Part shown: positions 1-6,231 of the stretch, piece after piece
How positions within the stretch are numbered: position 1 is the stretch's first letter
Layout: every line of letters begins with the position of its first letter
Assembly: GCA_027030285.1 (NCBI GenBank)
Contig: JALVFC010000415.1
Span: 1-8,352 of the forward strand
Length of the DNA stretch: 8,352 bases
Direction: 5' to 3'
Source: Thiotrichaceae bacterium
GTDB lineage: Bacteria; Pseudomonadota; Gammaproteobacteria; Thiotrichales; Thiotrichaceae
The notes under the pieces: generated by a model
What the model saw: only the letters and a program-made list of their open reading frames with translations
Database searches by the model: none
Told to the model about the DNA's origin: nothing
Made by a program: the position numbers and the translations under genes

Positions 1-63
1 GGCAGTAATAAAACTGATATGAGTCAGATAAACCCGTTGTTGTGTTACCATCATTGTTCTGAG

Positions 64-73
64 AGTAATTACT
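64..73. promoter_or_regulatory. Perfect 10-bp palindrome upstream of the low-complexity protein gene
   Basis: AGTAATTACT is identical to its own reverse complement and lies 20 bases before the ATG at 94. It is flanked by a wider inverted pair, TTACCA at 45-50 and TGGTAA at 73-78. The position suits an operator or a leader-RNA structure, but a 10-bp AT-rich palindrome can arise by chance. No convincing sigma-70 promoter is visible in positions 1-87. The best guess is TTGTGT at 40-45 with AGTAAT at 64-69 and an 18-bp spacer, which is weak. If that guess is right, the palindrome covers the -10 element. Confidence 0.25.
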
Positions 74-93
74 GGTAAAAACAGGAAGTGAAG

Positions 94-849
94 ATGAAAG
101 TTATGGGGAATACGGGGAAAGCATTACTTTTTTTTGGCATGCTTGTGGTTTTTATGCAGTCTTCTGTGGCATCACCTTTTGGAAGCTGGGGTGGTAGCAA
201 CAAGGGATGGGGTGGTAATAGCTGGGGAGATTGCAATGACTGGCCTGAATGGACACCGATGTACTGGATGGAAAAAATATTCGGTAATGATAGGGACTGT
301 GATGATTTAGTTTATCAACGTGGCTTTAACCCTTATTCCAATCCTTATCAAAACCCTTATGCAGCAGCCTATGCTAACCCCTATAGGGCTTATCAAACTC
401 CATACAACCCCTATAGTGTGTACCAAAACCCTTATCGAGCCAATGCCAATCCATATTCAAGATATGCAGGGAGATATGGGAGTTATCCCCGAGGGTATGG
501 TTATAATCCATACGCATTGCCCTATACAGGCAGAGCAGGTGGCGGGTATGGCAGTGCATATGGTATATCCGCTTATAATCCTTATGCTGCGCGCTGGTTA
601 CGTACGCCCTATGGGGGCAGAGGGGCTTTCCCCGGCTATTCAGGGCTAAGCAGTTTTTATTCTCCCTTTTCAGGCAGGTCTGCCGGTCTGCCGGGTATGA
701 GTAGCTTTGGCTCAGGGTTCAGCCCATTAGGAGGCGGTTTTGGCATGCCGATGTCTGGCATGGGCATGAGTCCGATGGGCTTTGGCACGCCTATGAGTTC
801 CTTCGGTTCGCCTTTTTCTGGTGGAATGAGATCACCGTTTTCTTTCTAA
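94..849 (+). CDS. Secreted Tyr/NPY-repeat, Gly-rich structural protein, possible sulfur-globule envelope protein
   Basis: The product is 251 aa. ATG 94 is chosen over GTG 88 because AGGA at 83-86 sits 7 bases before it. Residues 1-26 are a signal peptide: basic start, hydrophobic LLFFGMLVVF at 11-20, probable cleavage after Ala26 (SVA|SP). The mature chain has three parts. Residues 27-71 are a Gly/Trp-rich acidic head with Cys47 and Cys69 flanking the motif WPEWTPMYWME (50-60). Residues 74-173 carry nine NPY units plus TPY and LPY. Residues 178-251 are rich in Gly, Phe, Ser and Met, with three SPF repeats. After Asp71 there is no Asp, Glu, Lys, Cys or His, and Arg is the only charged residue (12 copies). 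Proteins of the sulfur-globule envelope (Sgp, purple and colourless sulfur bacteria) are exported, repetitive and rich in Gly and aromatic residues, and I recall similar Trp-Pro/Tyr-Trp-Met motifs in that group. The family assignment is from composition and memory. Another extracellular matrix, sheath or adhesive protein remains possible. The gene stands alone and converges on fabI. Confidence 0.6.
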   Translation: MKVMGNTGKALLFFGMLVVFMQSSVASPFGSWGGSNKGWGGNSWGDCNDWPEWTPMYWMEKIFGNDRDCDDLVYQRGFNPYSNPYQNPYAAAYANPYRAYQTPYNPYSVYQNPYRANANPYSRYAGRYGSYPRGYGYNPYALPYTGRAGGGYGSAYGISAYNPYAARWLRTPYGGRGAFPGYSGLSSFYSPFSGRSAGLPGMSSFGSGFSPLGGGFGMPMSGMGMSPMGFGTPMSSFGSPFSGGMRSPFSF

Positions 850-857
850 CGGTGATC
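830..857. terminator. Perfect 10-bp stem between convergent genes, possible bidirectional terminator
   Basis: GATCACCGTT (830-839) and AACGGTGATC (848-857) are perfect inverted repeats around an 8-base loop, TTCTTTCT. The stop codon of the upstream gene (847-849) overlaps the loop and the right arm. The hairpin lies at the 3' ends of two convergent genes, the usual place for a bidirectional terminator. There is no U-tract after the stem in either direction, so it may instead stabilise 3' ends or need help from Rho. Confidence 0.5.
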
Positions 858-871
858 CGTTGGAGAACTTC

Positions 872-1666
872 TTATGCTTCATCACTGCCGTAGCCAGTCA
901 TGCCTACTGTGTTATAACCAGAATCCACATAGGTAATTTCTCCGGTAATACCACTTGCCAGGTCTGAACATAAAAATGCTGCGGCGTTGCCTACTTCTTC
1001 AATAGTCACATTGCGTCGCAATGGTGCGTTATCAGCGACATGATCCAGCATTTTTCTGAAGTCACCGATACCCGCTGCTGCCAAAGTGCGAATGGGGCCT
1101 GCTGATATGGCATTCACGCGAATATTCTGCGGTCCAAGGTCGGATGCCATCAGTCTGACTGCTGCCTCAAGGCTGGCTTTTGCCATGCCCATGACATTGT
1201 AATTGGGGATTGCGGCAACAGCTCCCAGATAGCTAAGTGTTAATAGTGCGGCATTTTCATTTAACATCGGACGGCAATAGCGCGCCAATGCCAGGAAGCT
1301 GTAGGCGCTGATGTCATGTGCAATCTTTGATCCTTCGCGGGTCGTATTATCAACAATACTGCCTTTTAACTCTTCCTTGGGGGCAAATGCTGCTGCGTGT
1401 ACAACAATATCCAGCTTGTCCCAGCTGTCCTTTAGACTATCAACAGTTGTTTCAATGTTTTCATCACTACCGAGGTCACAGGGCAGGACGATGCTGGAAT
1501 CCAGCTCCTCAGCAATCTTATCAACACGTTTTTTCAGCTTTTCGTTCTGATATGTGAAAGCGAGCTCTGCGCCCTGTTCATGCATTGCTTTGGCAATGCC
1601 ATAGGCGATAGAGCGATTACTGGCAACACCGACAATCAGTGCGCGTTTACCTGCAAGAAATCCCAT
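872..1666 (-). CDS. fabI: Enoyl-[acyl-carrier-protein] reductase, NADH-dependent
   Basis: FabI reduces trans-2-enoyl-ACP to acyl-ACP, the last step of each cycle of type II fatty-acid synthesis, in the cytosol. The 264-aa product fits the family length and aligns without gaps to remembered E. coli FabI through the catalytic region. The N-terminal nucleotide-binding segment GVASNRSIAYG is at 13-23. The active-site Tyr146, Tyr156 and Lys163 fall in SYLGAVAAIPNYNVMGMAK, and NAISAGPIRTLAA (185-197) is the substrate-loop region. The start at 1666 is firm because GGAGGG (1674-1679) lies 7 bases upstream. Residues 91-93 are Ala-Ala-Ala where E. coli has Ser-Ile-Gly. Position 93 is a known triclosan-response site, although Ala there is natural in some FabI proteins such as that of S. 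aureus. The gene lies downstream of mreD on the same strand but probably has its own promoter. Confidence 0.97.
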   Translation of the reverse strand: MGFLAGKRALIVGVASNRSIAYGIAKAMHEQGAELAFTYQNEKLKKRVDKIAEELDSSIVLPCDLGSDENIETTVDSLKDSWDKLDIVVHAAAFAPKEELKGSIVDNTTREGSKIAHDISAYSFLALARYCRPMLNENAALLTLSYLGAVAAIPNYNVMGMAKASLEAAVRLMASDLGPQNIRVNAISAGPIRTLAAAGIGDFRKMLDHVADNAPLRRNVTIEEVGNAAAFLCSDLASGITGEITYVDSGYNTVGMTGYGSDEA

Positions 1667-1695
1667 GTTTAATCCCTCCGGGTGGTTGGTTTCTC

Positions 1696-1721
1696 AAAAA
1701 ACATTGCATCATAGCATAATG
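1696..1721 (-). terminator. Weak intrinsic terminator candidate after mreD
   Basis: Read on the minus strand, a short stem begins just after the mreD stop codon. CAT, a 2-base TA bulge, then TGC pairs with GCAATG across the 6-base loop TATGAT (1702-1721), and TTTTTT (1696-1701) follows at once. The position and T-run fit an intrinsic terminator. The stem has only six pairs and a bulge, and the same bases also form the candidate fabI -10 element, so the call is tentative. Confidence 0.35.
1708..1716 (-). promoter_or_regulatory. fabI: Extended -10 promoter candidate for fabI
   Basis: On the minus strand TGCTATGAT matches the extended -10 pattern TGnTATAAT with one mismatch in the hexamer. Transcription would start near the T-run at about 1696-1702, giving a leader of roughly 30-35 bases with the GGAGGG ribosome site inside it. 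No good -35 hexamer is seen 16-18 bp upstream, which extended -10 promoters can tolerate. It would give fabI expression independent of the mre operon. Confidence 0.4.
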
Positions 1722-1722
1722 G

Positions 1723-2211
1723 TTATAGAGATTTGTTTGCGATATGCAAGTGGTTCAATATGGCATGAACCAGCGGCCATGCTAACAGACTGCTTAGCAG
1801 TGGAAACCAGTAAGACCAGTCAGATGGTTTGTCTTTGGTAATGCCCAGAATCCATAAATTCACCAGCATGTAAGTACCGACACAGATAAAAACAAGGAAA
1901 AAATGCTGGGAGAATGTTTTTGGCATAATGCGTTCCCCCATGCGGACAGCAATAAAATGGATGATAACAAACCCCAGGGCATGTTGACCCAGACTAGAGC
2001 CCCATAAAGCATCCAGTAGCAGTCCAGCTATGAAAGCATGTATGTAGCTGCTTTCCTTGGGGAACAGGATGCCCCAGTGAATGACAGCCAAAGCAACCCA
2101 CTCTGGTCGCCAGGTTTGCCAGGAATCTGGAAGATGGACAATGCTTAAAATCAGTGCAATTAACAGTGAAAAAGAAATGGCGCCAGGAAAGCGTAAAGTG
2201 AGTTGTTCCAT
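1723..2211 (-). CDS. mreD: Rod shape-determining membrane protein MreD
   Basis: MreD is an inner-membrane protein of the elongasome that works with MreC and MreB in lateral-wall synthesis. From ATG 2211 the product is 162 aa, the usual length. It is largely hydrophobic with about five membrane segments, around residues 9-26, 38-50, 58-70, 78-92 and 103-124, and another near 134-153. Two family signatures are visible: RPEWVALAVIHW (35-46) and GLLLDALWGSSLGQHALGF (63-81). TTG codons at 2217 and 2214 are in frame. ATG 2211 is preferred, with AGGGG 10 bases upstream, but TTG 2217 would also be served by that site at about 4 bases. The gene is third in the mreBCD operon, separated from mreC by a longer than usual gap of about 90 bases. 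Confidence 0.93.
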   Translation of the reverse strand: MEQLTLRFPGAISFSLLIALILSIVHLPDSWQTWRPEWVALAVIHWGILFPKESSYIHAFIAGLLLDALWGSSLGQHALGFVIIHFIAVRMGERIMPKTFSQHFFLVFICVGTYMLVNLWILGITKDKPSDWSYWFPLLSSLLAWPLVHAILNHLHIANKSL

Positions 2212-2305
2212 CAACAATAAACCCCTGCTTCTGCCGTGCCATGTGGCTGGGTATGACTTAGTTCAGGAAGGGCAATAAAGATTATCTGGCTCACAGTATT
2301 TGCTT

Positions 2306-3139
2306 CTATTGTTTTTCAGTAGTATTTCTGGCTTGCCAGATCAGCAGTAACTCTCTACTGCGCTTAAAATCAGTGACAGTTTGTGCGGTCACTGTTGTCA
2401 GAGAGTCTGCTGGATTGTAGTGCTTTTTCTGTACCACAGCGACTGGGAAATCTGGCGGGAAAAGCCTCCCCAGTCCTGAGCTGATATACAGATCCCCAGT
2501 CTTCACATCTTCGAGGTTTTCTATGTGTTCCAGGCTAACGGTGTTGGTTTTGCCAGTACCAACAGCTAGTGCAGTTTCATTGGTGCGTGCGTTGCGAACC
2601 GGGGTACTGTGTTTGGGGTCGGTAATTTGCATGACGGTGGCTGAATGGGGCGAAGTACTAATAACCTGCCCATATATACTGTTACCGAACAGGGCAATTT
2701 GCCCCTCAAATACCAGATCCTGAGTGCCTTTGTTAATGGTTACTCTGTGATGAAAACGGTCAGTGTCAACTTCCAGAATGTTAGCAAGTAAAAAAGATTC
2801 ATCAAACATTTTGGCTGTTTTTAGTGATTCACGCAGCCGCTGATTTTGCGCAGCAATAGAGCGATATTTCTGGTCTCTGGCAGAATAAATATTAACCAGT
2901 CGGCGTAATTCCTCATTTTCCTGGCTGAGTTTCTTATGGGAGGTGAAGAAACGAGTCAAGGTGTAAGTCGTGCTATAGGGAATATCGACCAGTACTTTAA
3001 GCGGGTAGGTTACGATATTCAGCGCAGTGCGCGCTGCTGGTATCGCTCTCTTGTGATCTGCTGTCAATAGTAGTACTGACAGAAAAACAAAGCCAAAAAA
3101 GTGCAAGGTGCGAGTATGTGATGAATCCTTTTGATGCAT
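2306..3139 (-). CDS. mreC: Rod shape-determining protein MreC
   Basis: MreC is a bitopic inner-membrane protein whose periplasmic domain bridges MreB/MreD and the peptidoglycan synthases. The product is 277 aa, at the short end for the family because the C-terminal extension seen in some gammaproteobacteria is missing. A single membrane segment lies at about residues 12-27 after a short cytoplasmic tail. A predicted coiled coil rich in Glu, Gln, Arg and Leu follows at 68-110, then the beta-rich MreC domain from about 116. Recognisable pieces are RVTINKG (132-138), VGTGKTNT (193-200) and SSGLGRLFPPDFPVAVV (220-236). The start ATG 3139 has AGGA 12 bases upstream, a loose spacing, but no better start keeps the membrane segment intact. 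The stop is TAG. A 76-base gap separates the gene from mreB. Confidence 0.94.
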   Translation of the reverse strand: MHQKDSSHTRTLHFFGFVFLSVLLLTADHKRAIPAARTALNIVTYPLKVLVDIPYSTTYTLTRFFTSHKKLSQENEELRRLVNIYSARDQKYRSIAAQNQRLRESLKTAKMFDESFLLANILEVDTDRFHHRVTINKGTQDLVFEGQIALFGNSIYGQVISTSPHSATVMQITDPKHSTPVRNARTNETALAVGTGKTNTVSLEHIENLEDVKTGDLYISSGLGRLFPPDFPVAVVQKKHYNPADSLTTVTAQTVTDFKRSRELLLIWQARNTTEKQ

Positions 3140-3215
3140 TTATGAGAAATATCCTGACTAGCTGCACAGTGAAAACTGGCACAGCATACGGTAAGTTTCA
3201 CCAAAAACTTGAGTT

Positions 3216-4262
3216 TTAATCGCTGGCAAGAAATTCCATTGAGCCTGTATCCATCATTTCGAGAATACGACCACCACCTCGTGCCACACAGGTTAAGGGG
3301 TCATCTGCAACAATTACTGGAATGCCGGTCTCTTCCATCAGTAATCTGTCCAGATCACGAATGAGCGCACCGCCGCCAGTAAGCACAATGCCACGGTCAG
3401 CCACGTCTGCCCCCAGTTCAGGTGGTGTTTGCTCCAGAGCCATTTTTACCGCGCTGACAATACCAAACAGGGGCTCTTGCAGTGCTTCCAGAATTTCATT
3501 GCTGGTCAGGGCAAAGCCACGAGGCACACCTTCTGAAAGATTGCGCCCTTTCACTTCAATTTCCATCAGGTCTTTGCCGGGGTAGGCAGTACCGATTTCC
3601 CACTTGATACGTTCAGCGGTTGCCTCGCCAATTAACATGCCATAGTTACGCCGTACATAGCTGATAATGGCCTCATCCATGCGGTCACCACCGATACGCA
3701 CGGATGATGAGTAAACGATACCGCGCAGTGACATGACGGCAACTTCCGAGGTGCCACCACCAATATCCAGTACCATTGAACCGGTTGCTTCATCAATAGG
3801 GATGTCTGCGCCAATAGCTGCTGCCATTGGTTCTTCAATAAGGAAGACTTTGCGTGCACCTGCACTCATTGCCGAGTCTTTTATGGCGCGACGCTCAACC
3901 TGGGTAGCACCGCAGGGTACACAAATGACAACACGAGGGCTGGGGCGAAAAATACGCCCGGTATCGACCTTGCGCATAAAGTGTTGCAGCATCTTCTCGG
4001 TATAGGTGAAGTCGGCGATCACACCATCCTTCATGGGGCGAATAGCGGTAATGTTGTCAGGCGTTCTGCCGAGCATTTTCTTCGCTTCCATGCCCACTGC
4101 TTCAACTGATTTGTTAGTGCCAGTACCACGGTCATGGCGGATGGCAACTACTGAAGGTTCATTGAGAACAATGCCTTTTCCGCGCATGTAAATCAAAGTG
4201 TTAGCGGTACCCAAATCAATTGAAATATCATTTGAAAACATACCGGAGATGGTTTTAAACAT
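3216..4262 (-). CDS. mreB: Rod shape-determining actin homologue MreB
   Basis: MreB is the bacterial actin that polymerises on the inner face of the cytoplasmic membrane and positions the elongasome. The 348-aa product is nearly collinear with E. coli MreB. The N-terminal MFKTISGMF looks like the short amphipathic membrane-binding helix. Nucleotide-fold motifs are in place: phosphate-1 DLGTAN (16-21), LIEEPMAAAIGA (141-152) with Glu143/Glu144 near the catalytic water, phosphate-2 DIGGGT (166-171), RIGGDRMDEAI (189-199) and the adenosine motif TGGGA (295-299). A Cys occupies residue 117 where E. coli has Val. The ribosome site is weak: GGGT about 10 bases before ATG 4262 is the best available. 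It is the first gene of the leftward mreBCD operon and is divergent from gatC. A rod or filamentous cell shape is expected. Confidence 0.98.
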   Translation of the reverse strand: MFKTISGMFSNDISIDLGTANTLIYMRGKGIVLNEPSVVAIRHDRGTGTNKSVEAVGMEAKKMLGRTPDNITAIRPMKDGVIADFTYTEKMLQHFMRKVDTGRIFRPSPRVVICVPCGATQVERRAIKDSAMSAGARKVFLIEEPMAAAIGADIPIDEATGSMVLDIGGGTSEVAVMSLRGIVYSSSVRIGGDRMDEAIISYVRRNYGMLIGEATAERIKWEIGTAYPGKDLMEIEVKGRNLSEGVPRGFALTSNEILEALQEPLFGIVSAVKMALEQTPPELGADVADRGIVLTGGGALIRDLDRLLMEETGIPVIVADDPLTCVARGGGRILEMMDTGSMEFLASD

Positions 4263-4456
4263 AATCTATCGACCCAATGTAATAAGATTTCAAGGAGTTG
4301 TAAGGCGGTTTGCACGTATTAGTATAGAAACCCCTGATAATTATTTATGTGCAAAATTTAACTCGCGTAATGTACCAATCTATCAGCCATTGGGCAAGAC
4401 TAGAAGCAATAACTATGGTAAGTTGTGCGCCTGTTTTACCCAGTGGAGATGAATTG
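4263..4456. promoter_or_regulatory. Divergent mreB/gatC intergenic region with weak promoter candidates
   Basis: This 194-bp AT-rich gap must hold the promoters for both mreBCD (left) and gatCAB (right). For mreB, a minus-strand pair TTGCCC (4392-4397) and TACATT (4369-4374) with a 17-bp spacer matches 4/6 at each hexamer. A second minus-strand -10, TATACT (4321-4326), matches 5/6 but has no -35 at normal spacing. For gatC, GATAAT (4336-4341) matches 5/6 of the -10, and TTGCAC (4310-4315) lies 20 bp before it, which is too long for a standard promoter. A TTGGGC (4390-4395) with TATGGT (4414-4419), spacer 18, is another weak option. No small gene with a ribosome site was found here. Confidence 0.4.
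4309..4355. repeat. Long inverted repeat in the divergent mreB/gatC promoter region
   Basis: TTTGCAC (4309-4315) and GTGCAAA (4349-4355) are perfect inverted repeats. The pairing extends inwards by a G-T wobble and two A/T pairs to give TTTGCACGTA over TATGTGCAAA, with a 27-base interior. The arms are 40 bp apart start to start, close to four helical turns. Both arms contain TTGCAC, a -35-like hexamer, pointing inwards on opposite strands. Possible roles are a paired operator, overlapping face-to-face promoters or a leader hairpin. The sequence does not decide between them. Confidence 0.45.
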
Positions 4457-4744
4457 ATGTCATTGACCGCAGATGAAGTCAGGAAAATCGCCTATTTGGC
4501 GCGATTATCCATACAGGAAGAAAATATCCAAACCTATGCAGATAAACTGTCTGGAATTCTCGATCTGGTTGCTCAGATGGAAGCCGTGGGTACGGATCAG
4601 GTGGAGCCTATGGCACACCCACAGCACATGACGCAGCGTTTGCGTGAAGATGTGGTCACGGAAAGTAACCAGCGTGACAAGTTTCAGGCGATTGCGCCTG
4701 CTACTGAAGCCGGATTATATCTGGTTCCCAAAGTGATTGAATGA
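4457..4744 (+). CDS. gatC: Asp/Glu-tRNA(Asn/Gln) amidotransferase subunit C
   Basis: GatC is the small subunit that wraps around the GatA-GatB interface and stabilises the GatCAB complex. The product is 95 aa, the standard size. It opens with the helical region LTADEVRKIAYLARL (3-17), has the conserved MAHP turn at 52-55 and LREDVV at 62-67, and ends with the typical APATEAGLYLVPKVIE (80-95). ATG 4457 is chosen because GGAG (4445-4448) lies 8 bases upstream and the family begins here. The open frame extends upstream to 4349, but that extension has no family similarity. It is the first gene of the rightward gatCAB operon. The gap to gatA is only 16 bases. Confidence 0.95.
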   Translation: MSLTADEVRKIAYLARLSIQEENIQTYADKLSGILDLVAQMEAVGTDQVEPMAHPQHMTQRLREDVVTESNQRDKFQAIAPATEAGLYLVPKVIE

Positions 4745-4760
4745 AACAGGTGGTCACAGC

Positions 4761-6218
4761 ATGTATAACAAATCATTAAATGAATTGTCCGCTGCCTTAC
4801 ATTCAGGTGAGGTCTCCAGCGTTGAACTGACACAGTACTTTCTGGATCGGATCAAGCGATATGACGGTGAAATCAATAGCTTCATTACGGTCACTGAAGA
4901 ACAGGCACTGGCATCAGCAGCCAAGGCAGATAAAAGCATTGCAGCAGGACAGGCAGGCAAGCTCACTGGTATCCCGATGGCTCATAAGGATATCTTTTGT
5001 ACCGATGGAGTGAAGACCACTTGTGGCTCCAGGATGCTGGACAATTTTATCGCGCCTTATAACGCCACTGTGGTTGAAAAGCTGGAGGATGCAGGCATGC
5101 CCATGCTGGGCAAGCTGAATATGGATGAGTTTGCTATGGGCTCTTCTAATGAAACCAGTTTTTACGGAGCGGTGAAAAACCCCTGGGATAGCACACGAGT
5201 ACCCGGTGGCTCATCGGGTGGTAGTGCTGCCAGTGTGGCAGCACGGCTAACCCCAATTGCTACAGGGACGGATACTGGTGGTTCCATTCGTCAGCCTGCT
5301 TCCCTGTGTGGTTTGACGGGCATTAAGCCGACCTATGGACGGGTTTCACGCTGGGGCATGATTGCCTTTGCATCGAGCCTGGATCAGGCGGGAGTGCTGG
5401 GGCGTTCGGCTGAGGATTGTGCCTTGTTGTTGGAAGCGATGGTGGGTTTTGATGAGAAAGATTCAACCTCGGTTGAGCGTGATACAGAAGATTATACGTC
5501 CACCTTGTCAAAGCCGCTGGATGGTCTGAAAATTGGTTTGCCCAAAGAATACTTTGGCGAAGGACTGGATGCTGAGGTCGGCAAAGTGGTTGAAGCAGCG
5601 ATTGATGAATATAAAAAGCTGGGTGCCGAAGTTGTAGAGATCAGCTTGCCGAATACGCATCTGGCTGTGCCTGCCTACTATGTGATTGCACCTGCGGAGT
5701 GTTCTTCCAACCTGTCTCGCTTCGATGGGGTGCGCTATGGTTATCGCTGCGAGGATCCGCAAGATCTGACTGATATGTATATGCGATCACGAGGCGAGGG
5801 ATTCGGTTCTGAGGTCAAAAATCGCATTATGATTGGCACTTATGCCTTATCTGCGGGTTATTACGATGCATATTATCTGAAGGCGCAGAAAGTTCGTCAC
5901 CTGATTTCAGATGACTTCAGGCAGGCATTTGAGCAGGTAGATGTCATTATGGGGCCTACTTCGCCTGTCACGGCATTTAAAATTGGTGAGAAAACTGATG
6001 ATCCTGTTGCCATGTATCTCTCTGATATTTTCACAATTGCAGTTAATCTGGCAGGGTTGCCGGGGATGTCGATACCAGCAGGTATGGTGGGTGGCTTGCC
6101 GGTGGGCTTGCAGTTGATTGGCAATTATTTTGCAGAAGGTCGCTTGCTGAATATCGCGCATCAATATCAGCAGCTTGCTGACTGGCATCAGCAAGTCCCA
6201 GCAGGCTATACGGATTAA
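4761..6218 (+). CDS. gatA: Asp/Glu-tRNA(Asn/Gln) amidotransferase subunit A (amidase)
   Basis: GatA hydrolyses glutamine (or asparagine) and passes the ammonia to GatB, which amidates Asp-tRNA(Asn) or Glu-tRNA(Gln). The product is 485 aa, full length for the family. The amidase-signature Ser-cisSer-Lys triad is intact: Lys76 in MAHKDIF (73-79), Ser151 in PGGSSGGSAA (148-157) and Ser175 in GTDTGGSIRQPAS (169-181). The expected spacing to S. aureus GatA (79/154/178) is preserved with a constant offset of three. The C-terminal part has the conserved NLAGLPGMSIPAG. ATG 4761 has AGGTGG (4748-4753) 7 bases upstream. A TTG at 4737 would add eight residues inside the gatC stop region and is less likely. 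The stop codon is followed at once by the gatB ribosome site, so translation is probably coupled. Confidence 0.98.
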   Translation: MYNKSLNELSAALHSGEVSSVELTQYFLDRIKRYDGEINSFITVTEEQALASAAKADKSIAAGQAGKLTGIPMAHKDIFCTDGVKTTCGSRMLDNFIAPYNATVVEKLEDAGMPMLGKLNMDEFAMGSSNETSFYGAVKNPWDSTRVPGGSSGGSAASVAARLTPIATGTDTGGSIRQPASLCGLTGIKPTYGRVSRWGMIAFASSLDQAGVLGRSAEDCALLLEAMVGFDEKDSTSVERDTEDYTSTLSKPLDGLKIGLPKEYFGEGLDAEVGKVVEAAIDEYKKLGAEVVEISLPNTHLAVPAYYVIAPAECSSNLSRFDGVRYGYRCEDPQDLTDMYMRSRGEGFGSEVKNRIMIGTYALSAGYYDAYYLKAQKVRHLISDDFRQAFEQVDVIMGPTSPVTAFKIGEKTDDPVAMYLSDIFTIAVNLAGLPGMSIPAGMVGGLPVGLQLIGNYFAEGRLLNIAHQYQQLADWHQQVPAGYTD

Positions 6219-6231
6219 GGGAGGTTTAGTG

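Noticed and set aside
320..649. A 109-codon open frame in the +2 phase inside the NPY-repeat gene
   Set aside because: It is produced by the repetitive codons of the main gene, has no ribosome site, and its translation shows no domain. The main frame has a signal peptide and consistent composition.
838..849. C-terminal Phe of the NPY-repeat protein as an outer-membrane beta-barrel signal
   Set aside because: The tail is Gly/Ser/Pro/Met-rich with no alternating amphipathic strands, so a barrel is not supported and the final Phe is just part of the SPF repeats.
1311..1557. Two plus-strand open frames of 79 codons opposite fabI
   Set aside because: They lie fully antisense to a highly conserved gene and have no ribosome site or recognisable product.
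3204..3217. AAAACT/AGTTTT inverted repeat at the end of mreB with a T-run on the minus strand
   Set aside because: The stem is AT-only apart from one pair and the arms are two bases apart, so a stable hairpin is unlikely. A terminator here would also cut mreC and mreD off from mreB.
4198..4456. Open frames upstream of and in frame with gatC
   Set aside because: One begins antisense inside mreB. The extension ahead of ATG 4457 has no similarity to GatC, and the well-spaced GGAG fixes the start at 4457.
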